Assembly: GCF_003226535.1 (NCBI RefSeq)
Contig: NZ_QKOB01000018.1
Span: 1-64,000 of the forward strand
Source: Meiothermus sp. Pnk-1
GTDB lineage: Bacteria > Deinococcota > Deinococci > Deinococcales > Thermaceae
Length of the DNA stretch: 64,000 nucleotides
Direction of reading: 5' to 3'
Below are positions 52,596-61,557 of this stretch, one piece after another (positions within the stretch are counted from its first letter, which is position 1; every line of letters starts with the position of its first letter). The notes under the pieces are model-generated. The model saw only the letters and a program-made list of their open reading frames with translations, searched no databases and was not told the origin of the DNA. The position numbers and the translations under genes were made by a program.

Positions 52596-54278
52596 ATGCT
52601 GCGCACCCTGGGAGCGTTGTCACTGGAGGGGTTTCGCAAGAGGAAGCCCCTGCTGCTGCTGACCTACCTGCTTTTGGAAGGCCCCCGCTCGCGCCGCCAC
52701 CTGGCGGAGCTCTTCTGGCCGGGGGCCAGCGACGGCCTCAACAGCCTCTCGGTGGCCCTGACCCAGCTGCGGGCGGCGGGGGTGAGGGTGGAGGGCGAGG
52801 AGGTGCTGCGGGCCGAGGCGGCCTGCGACGCCCTCCTCCTGCAAAGCGCCCTGGAACGGGGGGAGTTGGCCGAAGCCCGCCGCCTCTACCGGGGCCGGTT
52901 TCTGGAGGGGGCCGACGACGGGCTTCCGGTGGAGCTGGAGGAGTGGGTCTGGTCCAGGCGCGAGGCCCTGGCCGAGGGGGTGTGGGCGGCCCACCGCCGC
53001 CAGGCCGAGGCCCTCTTCGGCCTGGGGTGGCCCGAGGAGGCCCAGGCCCTGCTGCGCGAGGCCCGGGCCCTGCCCGGGGTGGCCGAGGTGGTAGAGGCCG
53101 AGCCGGAGCTTCGGGCCTTCCCGCCGGAGGTGCAGCGGGCCTTCTTCGCCGTAGAGCTCGCGGGCCTGCCCCGGGCGGTGGAGCTTCTGGACCTGGGGGC
53201 CGAGGCGCTGGACTTCCTGGTGGAGCGGGGCCTGCTGGACCCCCAGGGACAGCCTGCCCTCCAGGTCCCCCTGAGCCCCGAGGGTCGCCGGGTGGCCCTA
53301 GAGCTGGCCCGCAGGCTCCCCCTCCTCGAGGCCGCCCCCCTCTACCGGCTGGCCCGGCCCCACTGGACGGAGGCCGACTTTGCCCGGGGCCGCCTGGCCC
53401 TCCTGCGCCTGGCCCGAAGCCGGGTGGAGGAGGAGCCCCAGGAGGCCCAGGCCCTGCTGGCCGAGCTGGCCCCGGACCCCGAGGTCCTGCTCCTCAGGGC
53501 CCGGGCCCTGGAGCGGCTGGGCCGCTACCGGGAGGCCCTGGACCTCCTGGAAGAGCTCTCCCCAAGCCCCGAACGAAGCGCCCTTAGGGGGAGCGTCCTC
53601 CTGCGCCTGGGCCACTTCGCCGAGGCCGAGGCCGAAGCCGAGGCCGCCCTCCTGGGCGGGGTCTACCCCCAGGCCGAGGCCCTGAACCTCAAGGGGATGA
53701 TGCTTTTGGGCCAGGGCCGCTTCCAGGAGGCCGCCGAGGCCTTCAGCCGGGCGGCGGTGCGCTTTTTGATGGCCGGGGAGGAGGTGCGCCACCTGGGGGC
53801 CCTGGGCAACCGGGCGGTGGCCCTGGCCGAGCTGGGCCAGGGGGAGGGGGCTTTTGCCGAGGTGCTGGAGGCCATCGGGGAGCGCAAGGCCCTCCGGGCC
53901 CGGGTCTGCCTCAACCTGGGGGTGGTGCGGGAGCGGCAGGGGGACCCCCAGGAGGCGGAGAGGCTCTACCGGGAGTCGCTGGCCCTGGCCCAGGGCAACC
54001 TCGAGGCCATGGGCCGGGCCTGGAACAACCTGGGGGCCCTCTACCACCGCCAGGGGCGGCTGGCCGAGGCCAAGGCCGCCTACCAGGAGGCCTTGCGCCT
54101 GGCCAAGGCCGGGCAGGAGTGGGTGCTCACCGCGGCGGTGCTGGCCAACCTGGCCGAGCTCGAGGGGGAGCGGGCCAGCCTGGAGGAGGCCATCGCCCTC
54201 TTGGAGGAGGCCCGCTACACGGTGCTGGCCGAGCGCTACCGGAGCCGGCTCCGGTCCTTCGGGGCCGGCCAGCCTTAG
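52596..54278 (+). CDS. SARP/BTAD-type regulator with TPR array
   Basis: 560 aa. The N-terminal 70 residues resemble the winged-helix domain of SARP/LAL regulators (RKRKPLLLLTYLLLEGPRSR ... SDGLNSLSVALTQLRAA), residues 70-165 the BTAD helices (CDALLLQSALERGELAEARR, LEEWVWSRREALAEGVW). The remainder is TPR repeats (e.g. LCLNLGVV-like, GNLEAMGRAWNNLGALYHRQ). No ATPase domain. Two nearby promoters carry 11-bp phased TTCAG repeats, the type of site SARP proteins use, so it is the best local candidate regulator for them; this link is inference. Confidence 0.78.
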   Translation: MLRTLGALSLEGFRKRKPLLLLTYLLLEGPRSRRHLAELFWPGASDGLNSLSVALTQLRAAGVRVEGEEVLRAEAACDALLLQSALERGELAEARRLYRGRFLEGADDGLPVELEEWVWSRREALAEGVWAAHRRQAEALFGLGWPEEAQALLREARALPGVAEVVEAEPELRAFPPEVQRAFFAVELAGLPRAVELLDLGAEALDFLVERGLLDPQGQPALQVPLSPEGRRVALELARRLPLLEAAPLYRLARPHWTEADFARGRLALLRLARSRVEEEPQEAQALLAELAPDPEVLLLRARALERLGRYREALDLLEELSPSPERSALRGSVLLRLGHFAEAEAEAEAALLGGVYPQAEALNLKGMMLLGQGRFQEAAEAFSRAAVRFLMAGEEVRHLGALGNRAVALAELGQGEGAFAEVLEAIGERKALRARVCLNLGVVRERQGDPQEAERLYRESLALAQGNLEAMGRAWNNLGALYHRQGRLAEAKAAYQEALRLAKAGQEWVLTAAVLANLAELEGERASLEEAIALLEEARYTVLAERYRSRLRSFGAGQP

Positions 54279-54287
54279 AATAGGAAC

Positions 54288-54671
54288 ATGAACCGGGCCC
54301 AGGACTGGCTCGAGCAGGCCAGGTGGAACCTTCGCCACGCCGAAGGGAGCTTGGGGCTAGGGGATTACGCCTGGGCCTGCTTCGCCGCCCAGCAAGCCGC
54401 CAAAGCGGCGCTCAAGGGCCTCCACCTATCCCAGGGCCAGGTGGCCTGGGGACATTCCATCCTGGACCTCTTGGCGGGGCTTCCCCAGGACGTGGAGGTG
54501 CCCCAAGCGCTGATGGAGGCGGCGAAGGTCCTGGACAAGTACTATATCCCCACCCGCTACCCCGACGCCCACCCCGCAGGCCCTGCCGCCCGGCACTACA
54601 CCCGGGGCGAGGCCGAGGAGGCCCTCCGTCTGGCCCAGGCGACCCTGGCCTTCGCCGAGGGGAAAGCATGA
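54288..54671 (+). CDS. HEPN-domain protein
   Basis: 127 aa. HEPN fold: AQDWLEQARWNLRHAEGSLG, YAWACFAAQQAAKAALKGLH and KVLDKYYIPTRYPDA near residue 86. The last block replaces the RxxxxH RNase motif, so this may be a non-toxic or differently acting HEPN. Adjacent nucleotidyltransferase gene overlaps its stop by 4 nt. Order HEPN then MNT, opposite to the pair at 39912. Confidence 0.85.
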   Translation: MNRAQDWLEQARWNLRHAEGSLGLGDYAWACFAAQQAAKAALKGLHLSQGQVAWGHSILDLLAGLPQDVEVPQALMEAAKVLDKYYIPTRYPDAHPAGPAARHYTRGEAEEALRLAQATLAFAEGKA

Positions 54672-54868
54672 CCCGGATCTTCCGCTTCGACCCCCAAGCG
54701 AGGCTCGAGGAGTTGGAGAGGGCCGCCCAGGCCCTGGGAAAAAGGCCCGAGGTGCTGGCGGTGGTCCTCTTCGGCTCCCTGGCCCAAGGCCGGGCCACCG
54801 CCATGAGCGACGCCGACCTCCTGGTGCTCCTGGAGCGCCGGGGAGCCTGGACCGCCTTCAGGGGTTAG
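54668..54868 (+). CDS. Short MNT-type nucleotidyltransferase, C-terminus missing
   Basis: 66 aa. LFGSLAQGRATAMSDADLLV has the GS-x10-DxD motif, but the protein ends after GAWTAFRG, while typical partners continue another 40-60 residues including the third acidic position. It may be truncated by the following promoter region or mutated. Overlaps the HEPN gene by ATGA. Confidence 0.75.
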   Translation: MTRIFRFDPQARLEELERAAQALGKRPEVLAVVLFGSLAQGRATAMSDADLLVLLERRGAWTAFRG

Positions 54869-54873
54869 CCGGG

Positions 54874-54908
54874 CGTTCAGACCCCGTTCAGACCCCCCCG
54901 CCTACACT
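54874..54908 (+). promoter_or_regulatory. Phased TTCAG direct repeats and promoter of the 54929 lipoprotein
   Basis: CGTTCAGACCC occurs twice in tandem (54874-54884, 54885-54895), an exact 11-bp period; 16 nt from the last TTCAG to the -10-like TACACT (54903-54908). No -35 hexamer. Same geometry as 57600-57643. Confidence 0.7.
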
Positions 54909-54928
54909 GCCCCCAAAGGAGGTAGCCT

Positions 54929-56194
54929 ATGGTTAAACCGATCTGGCTCCTGGCAGTCCCCTTGACCCTCTTCCTGGCCGCCTGCGGCGGGGGCGCTTCG
55001 CCGCCTCCGGGGAGCGTTACTCTTACCGTAGTAGACGGTCAGAACGTGGGCTATGCGGCGGCTTACCAAGTAGGTAGCGGCTCGTGGACGGCTTTCACCC
55101 CTAGCAGCGGTAACACATACACCTTCAGCCTGGGTGGCAGCACCACCTACGGGGTGGCGGTGCGCTGCAACTCCACCATCCCCGGCAACCCGCCGGAGGT
55201 CTACGTGATCCAGGCGACCCCTTCCGAACTCGCCAACCCCAAGGTCACCTGCAGCGAGGCCAACCCCGGCTTGGTTTCCTATACCCTAAACGTGGACGTC
55301 TCGGCGGTGCCCGGCGTAGCTTCGGGTGATCTGGTAAGGGTGAGCGGAAGGGGCTTTGGCGCAGGGGGCACCGTGATGAGCGTGACTACCCCGGTGGCCG
55401 TCAACCTGATGGCCCCCGCAGGCACCCAGGACCTTCTGGTCACCGTGAGTGCCTCGGGCAACCCCGTCAACTTCAAGGCGGCCAAGGTGTTGCGGGGGGT
55501 GAGCGTCACCAGCGGGGGTACAGGCCCCCTGGTTTTTGCGGCAGCGGATGCCCTGAGCCCGGCCAGCGTCACGGTGAGCCCTCCAAGCGGATTCACCCCG
55601 AGCTTCGCCGTGGCCAACGTGAACTACGTTAGTAACGACAACAAAGGCTCCGGTCAGGTGGGGTATGCCTCGGGTACGGCGGCCGCCAGTTTCCTCTACC
55701 GACCCGTAAGCGGGTTTGGGTCTGGGGACCGCTACGTGGTTTTTGCCACGGCGGGAGATAGCGCCAACGTGCTAGAACGCTTCCTGGGCACCAACGGCGG
55801 GCCTATGGTTCTGGCCTTGCCGAACCCCTGGCCCTCCGGCAGCCTGAGCGTATCCGCCCTGGCCCACCCTGTGGTCTCAGGCCTTAGCTACAGCAACTCC
55901 AACGTGCGCGCCTACGAGGTCCACCTGGAGGACTCCACCCTGATCTACCAGATAACGCTGAGCAAAGGCTGGCTGAGCGGCAGTAGCTATACTGTTCCTG
56001 ACCTTTCCGCCCAGCTCGGCTACACCCCCTTTGCGGGCAGCGTCTATGTTTCGGTTAGCGCGCTCCTTTCGCCCGTCCCCGTGCTAAGCTTGGATCCAAA
56101 CGACCCCGCCTCCTTCACGGCCACCAGCGATATCAGCTTGGTCCACGCCACGGGCAGCTACGCCGTGGGTGGCGGAACCCTCACCCTCCCCTAG
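54929..56194 (+). CDS. Hypothetical lipoprotein with beta-rich body
   Basis: 421 aa. Lipobox LFLAAC near residues 15-20 (Cys20) followed by GGGASPPPG linker. The body is rich in Gly, Ser, Thr and Val and predicted all-beta with adhesin-like repetition; two Cys (VRCNS, KVTCSEA) may form a disulfide. No family recognised. Ribosome site AAAGGAGGTAGCC. Driven by the phased TTCAG promoter; codon use typical of host. Confidence 0.7.
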   Translation: MVKPIWLLAVPLTLFLAACGGGASPPPGSVTLTVVDGQNVGYAAAYQVGSGSWTAFTPSSGNTYTFSLGGSTTYGVAVRCNSTIPGNPPEVYVIQATPSELANPKVTCSEANPGLVSYTLNVDVSAVPGVASGDLVRVSGRGFGAGGTVMSVTTPVAVNLMAPAGTQDLLVTVSASGNPVNFKAAKVLRGVSVTSGGTGPLVFAAADALSPASVTVSPPSGFTPSFAVANVNYVSNDNKGSGQVGYASGTAAASFLYRPVSGFGSGDRYVVFATAGDSANVLERFLGTNGGPMVLALPNPWPSGSLSVSALAHPVVSGLSYSNSNVRAYEVHLEDSTLIYQITLSKGWLSGSSYTVPDLSAQLGYTPFAGSVYVSVSALLSPVPVLSLDPNDPASFTATSDISLVHATGSYAVGGGTLTLP

Positions 56195-56257
56195 CCATGC
56201 CCGCCTGGCTGCTGGACCTAAGCGGGTGTAGCGTCCTCTATAGCGATGAGGTGCCCC

Positions 56258-57553
56258 ATGCGGAAATGGTTGTGGATCGTCTTACTCCTTTCGGCCTGCG
56301 CCCCGGCAGGCCCCACCCTCACCCTTTCCCCCGGCCGGGCGGCCCTGGGGGAGGAGGTGGAGGCCAGGCTCCAGGGGATGAGCATAGAGGGGGCCCGGGT
56401 CTTCGTGGCCGGGGCCGAGGCCGAGGTGACCCTCCGTGAGGGGAACCGGCTCCGCTTCCGGGTGCCCAGTGTCCCCGGCGGTCCCCAGCCCGTGCGGGTG
56501 GTGGCCGGGGAGCGGGAGGCCAGGGGGAGCCTGGGCGTTTTGGGCAACGTGGACCGGAGCCGGGCCCTGTTGCGGCTCCCCCTGGGCCAGACCCCTAGGT
56601 TACCTGCAGGCTTCACCCTCCTAAGGCGGGATGACCTCCAGGGCTGCGGCTTCGCCCTGGCCGAGCTGGGCTACAGCGGGGAAACCTTGGGCAAGGCCCT
56701 GGAGGAGCTCGAGGCCCAGGACCCCAGCTACAAGGCCGACCCGGAAAGCCTCTGGAGCCTCTCCAGCTGGGGGAGTGAGGCCATCGGGGCGCCTTTGGCC
56801 CAAAGCCGGGGCCACGGGGGAAACGGGGTGCGGGTGGCGGTGCTGGACACCGGGGTGGACGGGGCGGTTCCCCAGCTCCCGGGCTACGACTTCGTGGAGG
56901 AGGACGCCACCCCCCAAGACGCCTTCCCCGGCGGCCACGGCACCGGGGCGGCGGGGCTGGTGAGGGAGGTGGCCCCCGGAGCAGGGATCCTCCCGGTGCG
57001 GGTCTGCGACGGGAGCGGGGTCTGCCGGGCCAGCCGGGTGGTGCGGGGGGTGTGCTATGTGGTGGCAAACCGCCAGGGCCCCACTGTCCTCAACCTGAGC
57101 CTGGGCGGGGACACCCCGGTGGAGGCTTTGAAGCTCGCCCTTCAGGCCGCCCTGAACCAGGGCATCCCGGTGGCTGCTGCCGCCGGCAACCAGGGCAACC
57201 AGGGAAGCCCCGCCCACTACCCCGCGGCCTTGGACCTGCCGGGCCTGGTGGCGGTGGGGGCTTTGGAGAAAAACCTCACCCCGGCTCCCTACAGCACCCG
57301 CGGGGCCTACGTGGACCTGGCCGCCCCGGGCACGGCCCTGGAGTGCGTGACCCCGGGAGGAGGGCTTGGCACCTGCACCGGCACCTCCTTCGCCACGCCC
57401 CTGGTGGCGGGGGCCATGGCGGTGTGGCTCTCGGCCCAGCCCACTCTCACCCCGGCCCAGCTCCAGCAGAACCTGGAACACCACGCCAGGCCCTTGCCCT
57501 TCGCCCCTCAGGAGGTGGGGAAAGGAATGGTGGACCTCTCCCAGGCCCCCTAA
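56258..57553 (+). CDS. Subtilisin-like serine protease lipoprotein
   Basis: 431 aa from ATG 56258 (GAGG 6 nt upstream; ATG 56246 alternative). Lipobox LLSAC, then an IPT/TIG-like domain (LSPGRAALGEEVEARLQGMS) to about residue 95. S8 catalytic triad: Asp in VAVLDTGVDG, His in GGHGTGAAGL, Ser in CTGTSFATPLVAG. Four extra Cys (VCDGSGVC, ECVTP, GTC) suggest disulfides. Cell-surface protease; 63 nt after the preceding lipoprotein, perhaps same transcript. A terminator follows at 57572. Confidence 0.9.
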   Translation: MRKWLWIVLLLSACAPAGPTLTLSPGRAALGEEVEARLQGMSIEGARVFVAGAEAEVTLREGNRLRFRVPSVPGGPQPVRVVAGEREARGSLGVLGNVDRSRALLRLPLGQTPRLPAGFTLLRRDDLQGCGFALAELGYSGETLGKALEELEAQDPSYKADPESLWSLSSWGSEAIGAPLAQSRGHGGNGVRVAVLDTGVDGAVPQLPGYDFVEEDATPQDAFPGGHGTGAAGLVREVAPGAGILPVRVCDGSGVCRASRVVRGVCYVVANRQGPTVLNLSLGGDTPVEALKLALQAALNQGIPVAAAAGNQGNQGSPAHYPAALDLPGLVAVGALEKNLTPAPYSTRGAYVDLAAPGTALECVTPGGGLGTCTGTSFATPLVAGAMAVWLSAQPTLTPAQLQQNLEHHARPLPFAPQEVGKGMVDLSQAP

Positions 57554-57571
57554 GGCCCCTTCCCCTCCATG

Positions 57572-57595
57572 CCCCCCGCCCGGCGCGGGGGGTTT
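57572..57595 (+). terminator. Intrinsic terminator after the subtilase gene
   Basis: Stem CCCCCCGC-CCGGC-GCGGGGGG (57572-57592) followed by TTT. Ends the 54.9-57.5 kb unit just before the next TTCAG promoter. Confidence 0.8.
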
Positions 57596-57599
57596 GGCG

Positions 57600-57643
57600 T
57601 TCAGGAAGCGTTCAGAGGGAATTCAGACCCCTCTTGCTACCCT
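57600..57643 (+). promoter_or_regulatory. Three phased TTCAG repeats and promoter of the 57674 lipoprotein
   Basis: TTCAG at 57600, 57611 and 57622, spaced exactly 11 bp; the last is 16 nt before a TACCCT -10-like element (57638-57643), the same distance as at 54887/54903. No -35 hexamer. Indicates activation by a direct-repeat-binding regulator such as the SARP-like protein at 52596. Confidence 0.72.
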
Positions 57644-57673
57644 GCCCTCGGGTAAAGGCCCAAAGGAGGAACC

Positions 57674-58786
57674 ATGATCCTGAGGAAAAAGCTGTTGGCA
57701 TTGGTGGGCCTGGCGGCCCTCTTCCTAGCGGGGTGCAGCAGTGGCCTGCGCGACCCCCTGGCCGAGGTGCCCCAGGCCGAGGAGGACTTCAAGGCCCAGC
57801 TCCTGCCCCTGTTTGACGAGGCGGAGGGCCTGCTGGGCGACCTCATGCCCACCCGGGTGGGGGCTCAGTCCACCTTCCCCCGCTCGCTCACCGTGGCGAG
57901 CGACGATGAGGGCATCGTTCTCATCACCTCCCCGCGCAGCTGGACCCCTCCGACCAGCATCGAAGAGCTTAACGGCAAGCCCCTCTTCATCAAGATCCGC
58001 TGCACTTCCACCGGGAAGTGCCACGTCTGGCTAGGCGAGCTGATGAGCGACGGCCAGCAGGGGTACCGCATGACCTGGTATGGCGACAAGGACAGCTCCG
58101 GGCGGCGGTTGCGCACGACGACCGAGGCCCAGGTGGAGGTCGGGCAGAGCAAGCCGCCCATTCCGCCCTGCAAGTTCTACCCCTGCTACAGCAAGAAATG
58201 GGTGAAGTTCCCCAACGGCCAGTGGGGTTGGGTCTACGACATACTGATTTGGCCAAATAACCCCACATTCATAGCCCACATCCTGGCCCCCTTCCCCTCC
58301 GACCTGCCGGGCCAGCCCCTGCAGGGTACCCTGAACACCGATCCTTTGGTCGGGAAGCTGCGCGGGGTGGTGGACAACCTCCGCAAGCCCTACGAGGTGG
58401 AGTGGCCCCCGGCCATCCTTCTGCGCGAGGACAAGGCCCTGGCCTTCGCGCCTTACAAGAACCCCAAGCTGAGCCAGGCCCAGAAGCCCGAGGAGCTCCT
58501 GAACCAGGACTTGGGCCTCCTCTACCTGCGCCTGGGTGACGCGACCCGGGTGTTGAGCCTGAAGCTGGTGCAGGACGGGGAGGAGTACTTCCTGGCCGCC
58601 ACCGACCTGAAGAACCCCAGCCAAGGAGCGCGCTTCAAGGTGGGGCAGGTCAGCATGCCCTGTCCTCCCTTTGAGTGCTACGCTCCCTCCCCTCTTTTCC
58701 TCGGCATCGAGGACCACCTCCAGGCCTCGCCAACGTTCCAGCTGGGGGTGGGGGAACTCCTCCTCGACCTGATCGAGATTCCCTAG
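57674..58786 (+). CDS. Hypothetical lipoprotein
   Basis: 370 aa. Lipobox LFLAGC with Cys21 and SSG linker. Six further Cys in close pairs (IRCTSTGKC, PCKFYPC, PCPPFEC) suggest disulfide or metal sites. Mixed alpha/beta pattern; Trp- and Tyr-rich WGWVYDILIWPNNPTFIA. No family recognised. AAAGGAGGAACC ribosome site. Shares the phased TTCAG promoter type with the lipoprotein at 54929 and ends at a strong terminator. Confidence 0.7.
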   Translation: MILRKKLLALVGLAALFLAGCSSGLRDPLAEVPQAEEDFKAQLLPLFDEAEGLLGDLMPTRVGAQSTFPRSLTVASDDEGIVLITSPRSWTPPTSIEELNGKPLFIKIRCTSTGKCHVWLGELMSDGQQGYRMTWYGDKDSSGRRLRTTTEAQVEVGQSKPPIPPCKFYPCYSKKWVKFPNGQWGWVYDILIWPNNPTFIAHILAPFPSDLPGQPLQGTLNTDPLVGKLRGVVDNLRKPYEVEWPPAILLREDKALAFAPYKNPKLSQAQKPEELLNQDLGLLYLRLGDATRVLSLKLVQDGEEYFLAATDLKNPSQGARFKVGQVSMPCPPFECYAPSPLFLGIEDHLQASPTFQLGVGELLLDLIEIP

Positions 58787-58806
58787 TCCTCCCCGGTCGG
58801 ACCCGA

Positions 58807-58832
58807 CCCCCGCGGAAGCCGCGGGGGTTTTT
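58807..58832 (+). terminator. Intrinsic terminator
   Basis: Perfect 9-bp stem CCCCCGCGG-AAG-CCGCGGGGG then TTTTT (58828-58832), 20 nt after the lipoprotein stop. Confidence 0.92.
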
Positions 58833-58840
58833 CTATCAGT

Positions 58841-59372
58841 TTGTGGGAGCGTTGAAGCTTCTCATTATCTTAATACTTTTTTGGGGGGAGATCCCTTGGG
58901 TTTTTTGAAAATCTTTCAATAAAAGGCTAAGGGCTCTCATAAAAGGGGTTATAAAGGCGTATATTCTCATTTACTTAATACCTAGCCCCCCCTTCTTTTA
59001 CTTTGTCGCGAGAAAGCTCTTCTTACCCCGGTGCCGCCCCGAGAACCCCACCCTAGCTTTTGCGGTGGCATATCTTTTTTGGGCGAACCCTACCCTCCCC
59101 CCGCCCCCCCATACAAAAAAACACTCTTTTCCGGGGAGAACCCTCAAAAAAAGAACCCCCTTCTTCGTTGACGGTCTTGCGGTCTGGCTTTGCCGTGGCC
59201 CTGGAGGAGCAAGAAGAGGAGGGCTTTGAGGGACGCTTGGAGGTGGGGGCTTTCATCAGACGGGAAAACCCCAGCCCTTTTCAAATGCCCCGGTTGCATA
59301 GAGTTGAGGGGGAATGGATAAGTGCAAGTTTTGAGACCATCAACCCCAGCTTCAGCACCCAGTGATACCCTT
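58841..59372. other. AT-richer noncoding stretch
   Basis: About 530 bp with homopolymer runs (TTTTTTGGGGGG, AAAAAAA, CCCCCC) and a local drop in GC. No convincing open frame; short frames on either strand lack start signals. It may be decayed transposon flank. Confidence 0.4.
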
Positions 59373-60156
59373 TCATGCAGATTCCTTCATCCCAGGCCAC
59401 CAGTGGAAGAGGGTGTGCCGCCTTAGAGTCTCCGGGTCTCCCTCCAGCCCCCGGCACCGCTCGGCTACCACCTCCAGGTCCTAGAGGTGTTTCGCTCCGC
59501 GAAAGCACGGGAAACACCGCCTCGTCCGTTCCGCTGGCCGCAGCTCGGGACTAAAGACCAGCCGTATCCCCGCCGGCACCTCCATCCGCCCGGTCCGGCA
59601 CCACCCACCCCTCCTCCCCTCAGGCTCTCCCCCGTAAAACCAGGGGTACCGGTGCATACATCCGCCGGTGCACGGGCCTAAGCCCCAGCCGGTGGCCAAG
59701 TGACCGTCGCAGGCCAATAGCCTCACCCTCCGCCCCGGTCTGTTGGACCTCGGCGCTGCTTTGCGCAGCAAACACCGAGCGGAGTTTTTTTGAACATCTC
59801 CTGCGCCTCAGCATCGGCCCCTAGCTCCCGCTCCACCCAGTCCCGCAGCTTGGGTCCCGTCCACAGGCCCCCATCGGGGGGAGGACCCTTGAGGGCTTCC
59901 AGAACCCTCTCCTGTTCTTGGGGGGTGAGCTTGGGCTTCTGTCCCGGGTTCTGGTGCCGCCGGTCCTTCAGGGCCCCGGGGCCTTTCTGGTTGTAGCCCC
60001 GCACGGTCTCCTGCACCCGGCAGGGAGGGTTCAGGGCGATCTTGGCGGTGAGGCCCCGCTGGGCGTGGTAGACGGCCGGGAAGCGGAAGCCCTCTTGACC
60101 CTCCGCCGGAGTTATCGGCTGCGGTCATGGCCGAAGGATACAGCAGGAAAGGGTAT
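59373..60156 (-). pseudogene. IS630-family transposase remnant 2
   Basis: N-terminal part (60130-59810) encodes [40 protein letters not shown]; the middle is deleted; a later frame gives VPAGIRLVFSPELRPAERT, then a family A mini-repeat (59484-59518), then DLEVVAERCRGLEGDPETLR and the usual end RRHTLFHWWPG before TGA at 59373. Its first 200 bp match remnant 1 at 28052-28253 in inverted orientation. Confidence 0.82.
59484..59518 (-). repeat. Mini-repeat family A, copy A4 (inside IS630 relic)
   Basis: GGTGTTTCGCTCCGCGAAAG at 59486 onward with hairpin TTTCGC/GCGAAA, closed by a second GAAACACC at 59511-59518. Minus translation CFRGAKHL parallels FPRRGKHRA of A2. It lies between LRPAERT and DLEVVAERC. 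Confidence 0.65.
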
Positions 60157-60250
60157 CATGCACCCTCCGGTCGACCTCCTGGGGGTTGGGGCAGCCGTGG
60201 CCCATCCCCCCGGGGCCCCGCGCCCGTGGCCCGGGGACTGGGCATCCCCC

Positions 60251-61438
60251 TCAGCTTAGGGGATCTGGGGCCTCGCTGCCCTCCTGCAGAGCCCGCATCA
60301 GGGAGAGAAGGGGGGTGGCCCAGATCCCCTCCCGCAGGGGGAAGACCTCCTTCCCCGGGTAGACCACGTAGGACCTCCGGGGTCGGAGGTCCTCCAGGGC
60401 CTGGTGGAATCCCCGGGAGGGCCTGGGGGTCAGGCTGCGCTTCACCTCCACCGCCAGGACCTCCTCCCCGGGCAGGACGGCCACCAGATCCACCTCCGCC
60501 CCCGCCCGGGTGCGGTAGAAGAAGGCCGCTGCCCCCTCGGGCAGGACCCGTAGGAGGTTCTCCAGAACGAAGCCCTCGTAGCTCGCCCCCACCACGGGGT
60601 GGGCCAGGAGGGCTTCCAGGTCGGCCAGGCCCAGGAGCGCGTGGACCAGGCCGCTGTCCCGCAGGTAGAGCTTGGGGCTCCTGACCAGGCGCTTGCCCAG
60701 GTTGGCCTCCAGGGGCGGGAGGCGCCGCAGCAGGTAGAGGTCGGCCAGGAGGTCCAGGTAGCGGGCCACGGTCCGCCCGTCCAGGCCCAGGTTGCGGGCC
60801 AAGGTCGAGAGGTTGAGGAGCTCCCCCTGGAGGTGCGCCAGCATGGTCAGGAAGCGGCGCAGCGTCTCCCCGGGAAGCTTTCCCCCCAGAAGCGGGATCT
60901 CCCGCTCCACGTAAGCCCGGAGGAAGTCCCGCCGCCAGCGGAGGCTCGCCCGATCGTCCGGGGCCAGGAAGCTCTCCGGGAACCCCCCCCGGAGCCAGAG
61001 GGCCTCCTCCCCCTGGGGGCCCACCTCCAGGAGGTCAAAGGGGGCGAGTTCCAGGTAGCTGGCCCGTCCCGCCAGGCTCTCCCCCGCCTGCCGGGAGACC
61101 TCCGGGGAGAGGGAGCCTAGGAGGAGGTAGAGGCCCGTCCGCCTTCCCCGCCGGCGGGCCCGGTCCACCAGGCTCCGCAGGAGGGGAAAGAGGTCGGGCG
61201 TGCGGTGCACCTCGTCCAGGATCACCAGGCGGTCCAGATGGGCCTCCAGGTAGAGCTCGGGGGCAGCGAGCCGGGCCCGGTCGGCCTCCGACTCCAGGTC
61301 GAGGTACAGGGCCCCCCAGGCCTCCCCTACCTCCAGGGCCAGGGTGGTCTTCCCCGCCTGCCGGGGCCCGGTGAGGACCGCCACGGGGGAGGTCCGGAGG
61401 CGTTCCTCCAGGGCGGGGCGGAGGCGGCGGGGAATCAT
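60251..61438 (-). CDS. AAA ATPase with DUF4143 domain
   Basis: 395 aa. Walker A VLTGPRQAGKTTLALE near residue 20, Walker B VILDEVHRTPDLFPLL near 71, sensor LYLLLGSLSPEV, then a winged helix (LSTLARNLGLDGRTVARYLD) and a C-terminal DUF4143 nuclease-like domain (FFYRTRAGAEVDLVAVLPG, LAVEVKRSL with D..ExK-like residues). Such proteins are common, of unknown role, perhaps defence or DNA processing. Intact; the start ATG 61438 has no strong ribosome site. Confidence 0.88.
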   Translation of the reverse strand: MIPRRLRPALEERLRTSPVAVLTGPRQAGKTTLALEVGEAWGALYLDLESEADRARLAAPELYLEAHLDRLVILDEVHRTPDLFPLLRSLVDRARRRGRRTGLYLLLGSLSPEVSRQAGESLAGRASYLELAPFDLLEVGPQGEEALWLRGGFPESFLAPDDRASLRWRRDFLRAYVEREIPLLGGKLPGETLRRFLTMLAHLQGELLNLSTLARNLGLDGRTVARYLDLLADLYLLRRLPPLEANLGKRLVRSPKLYLRDSGLVHALLGLADLEALLAHPVVGASYEGFVLENLLRVLPEGAAAFFYRTRAGAEVDLVAVLPGEEVLAVEVKRSLTPRPSRGFHQALEDLRPRRSYVVYPGKEVFPLREGIWATPLLSLMRALQEGSEAPDPLS

Positions 61439-61492
61439 GCTTGCTAAACTAACATGATAATGTCAAAAAAACAAGGATTTTGGTGACCTCCC

Positions 61493-61516
61493 GATGTTCC
61501 CCTTTTGGGGGAGCTC
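61493..61516 (-). repeat. Mini-repeat family A, copy A5
   Basis: ATGTTCCCCTTTTGGGGGAG; minus translation APPKGEHRE matches AASPIGKHQE of the family. Hairpin TCCCC/GGGGGA. Confidence 0.6.
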
Positions 61517-61557
61517 GCGCCGAGGACGATCCCCTACCCCGCCTACCGGCGGTGAAG

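Noticed and set aside
60127-60684. Plus-strand Pro/Gly-rich frame over the DUF4143 ATPase
   Set aside because: Low-complexity shadow of the opposite-strand gene.
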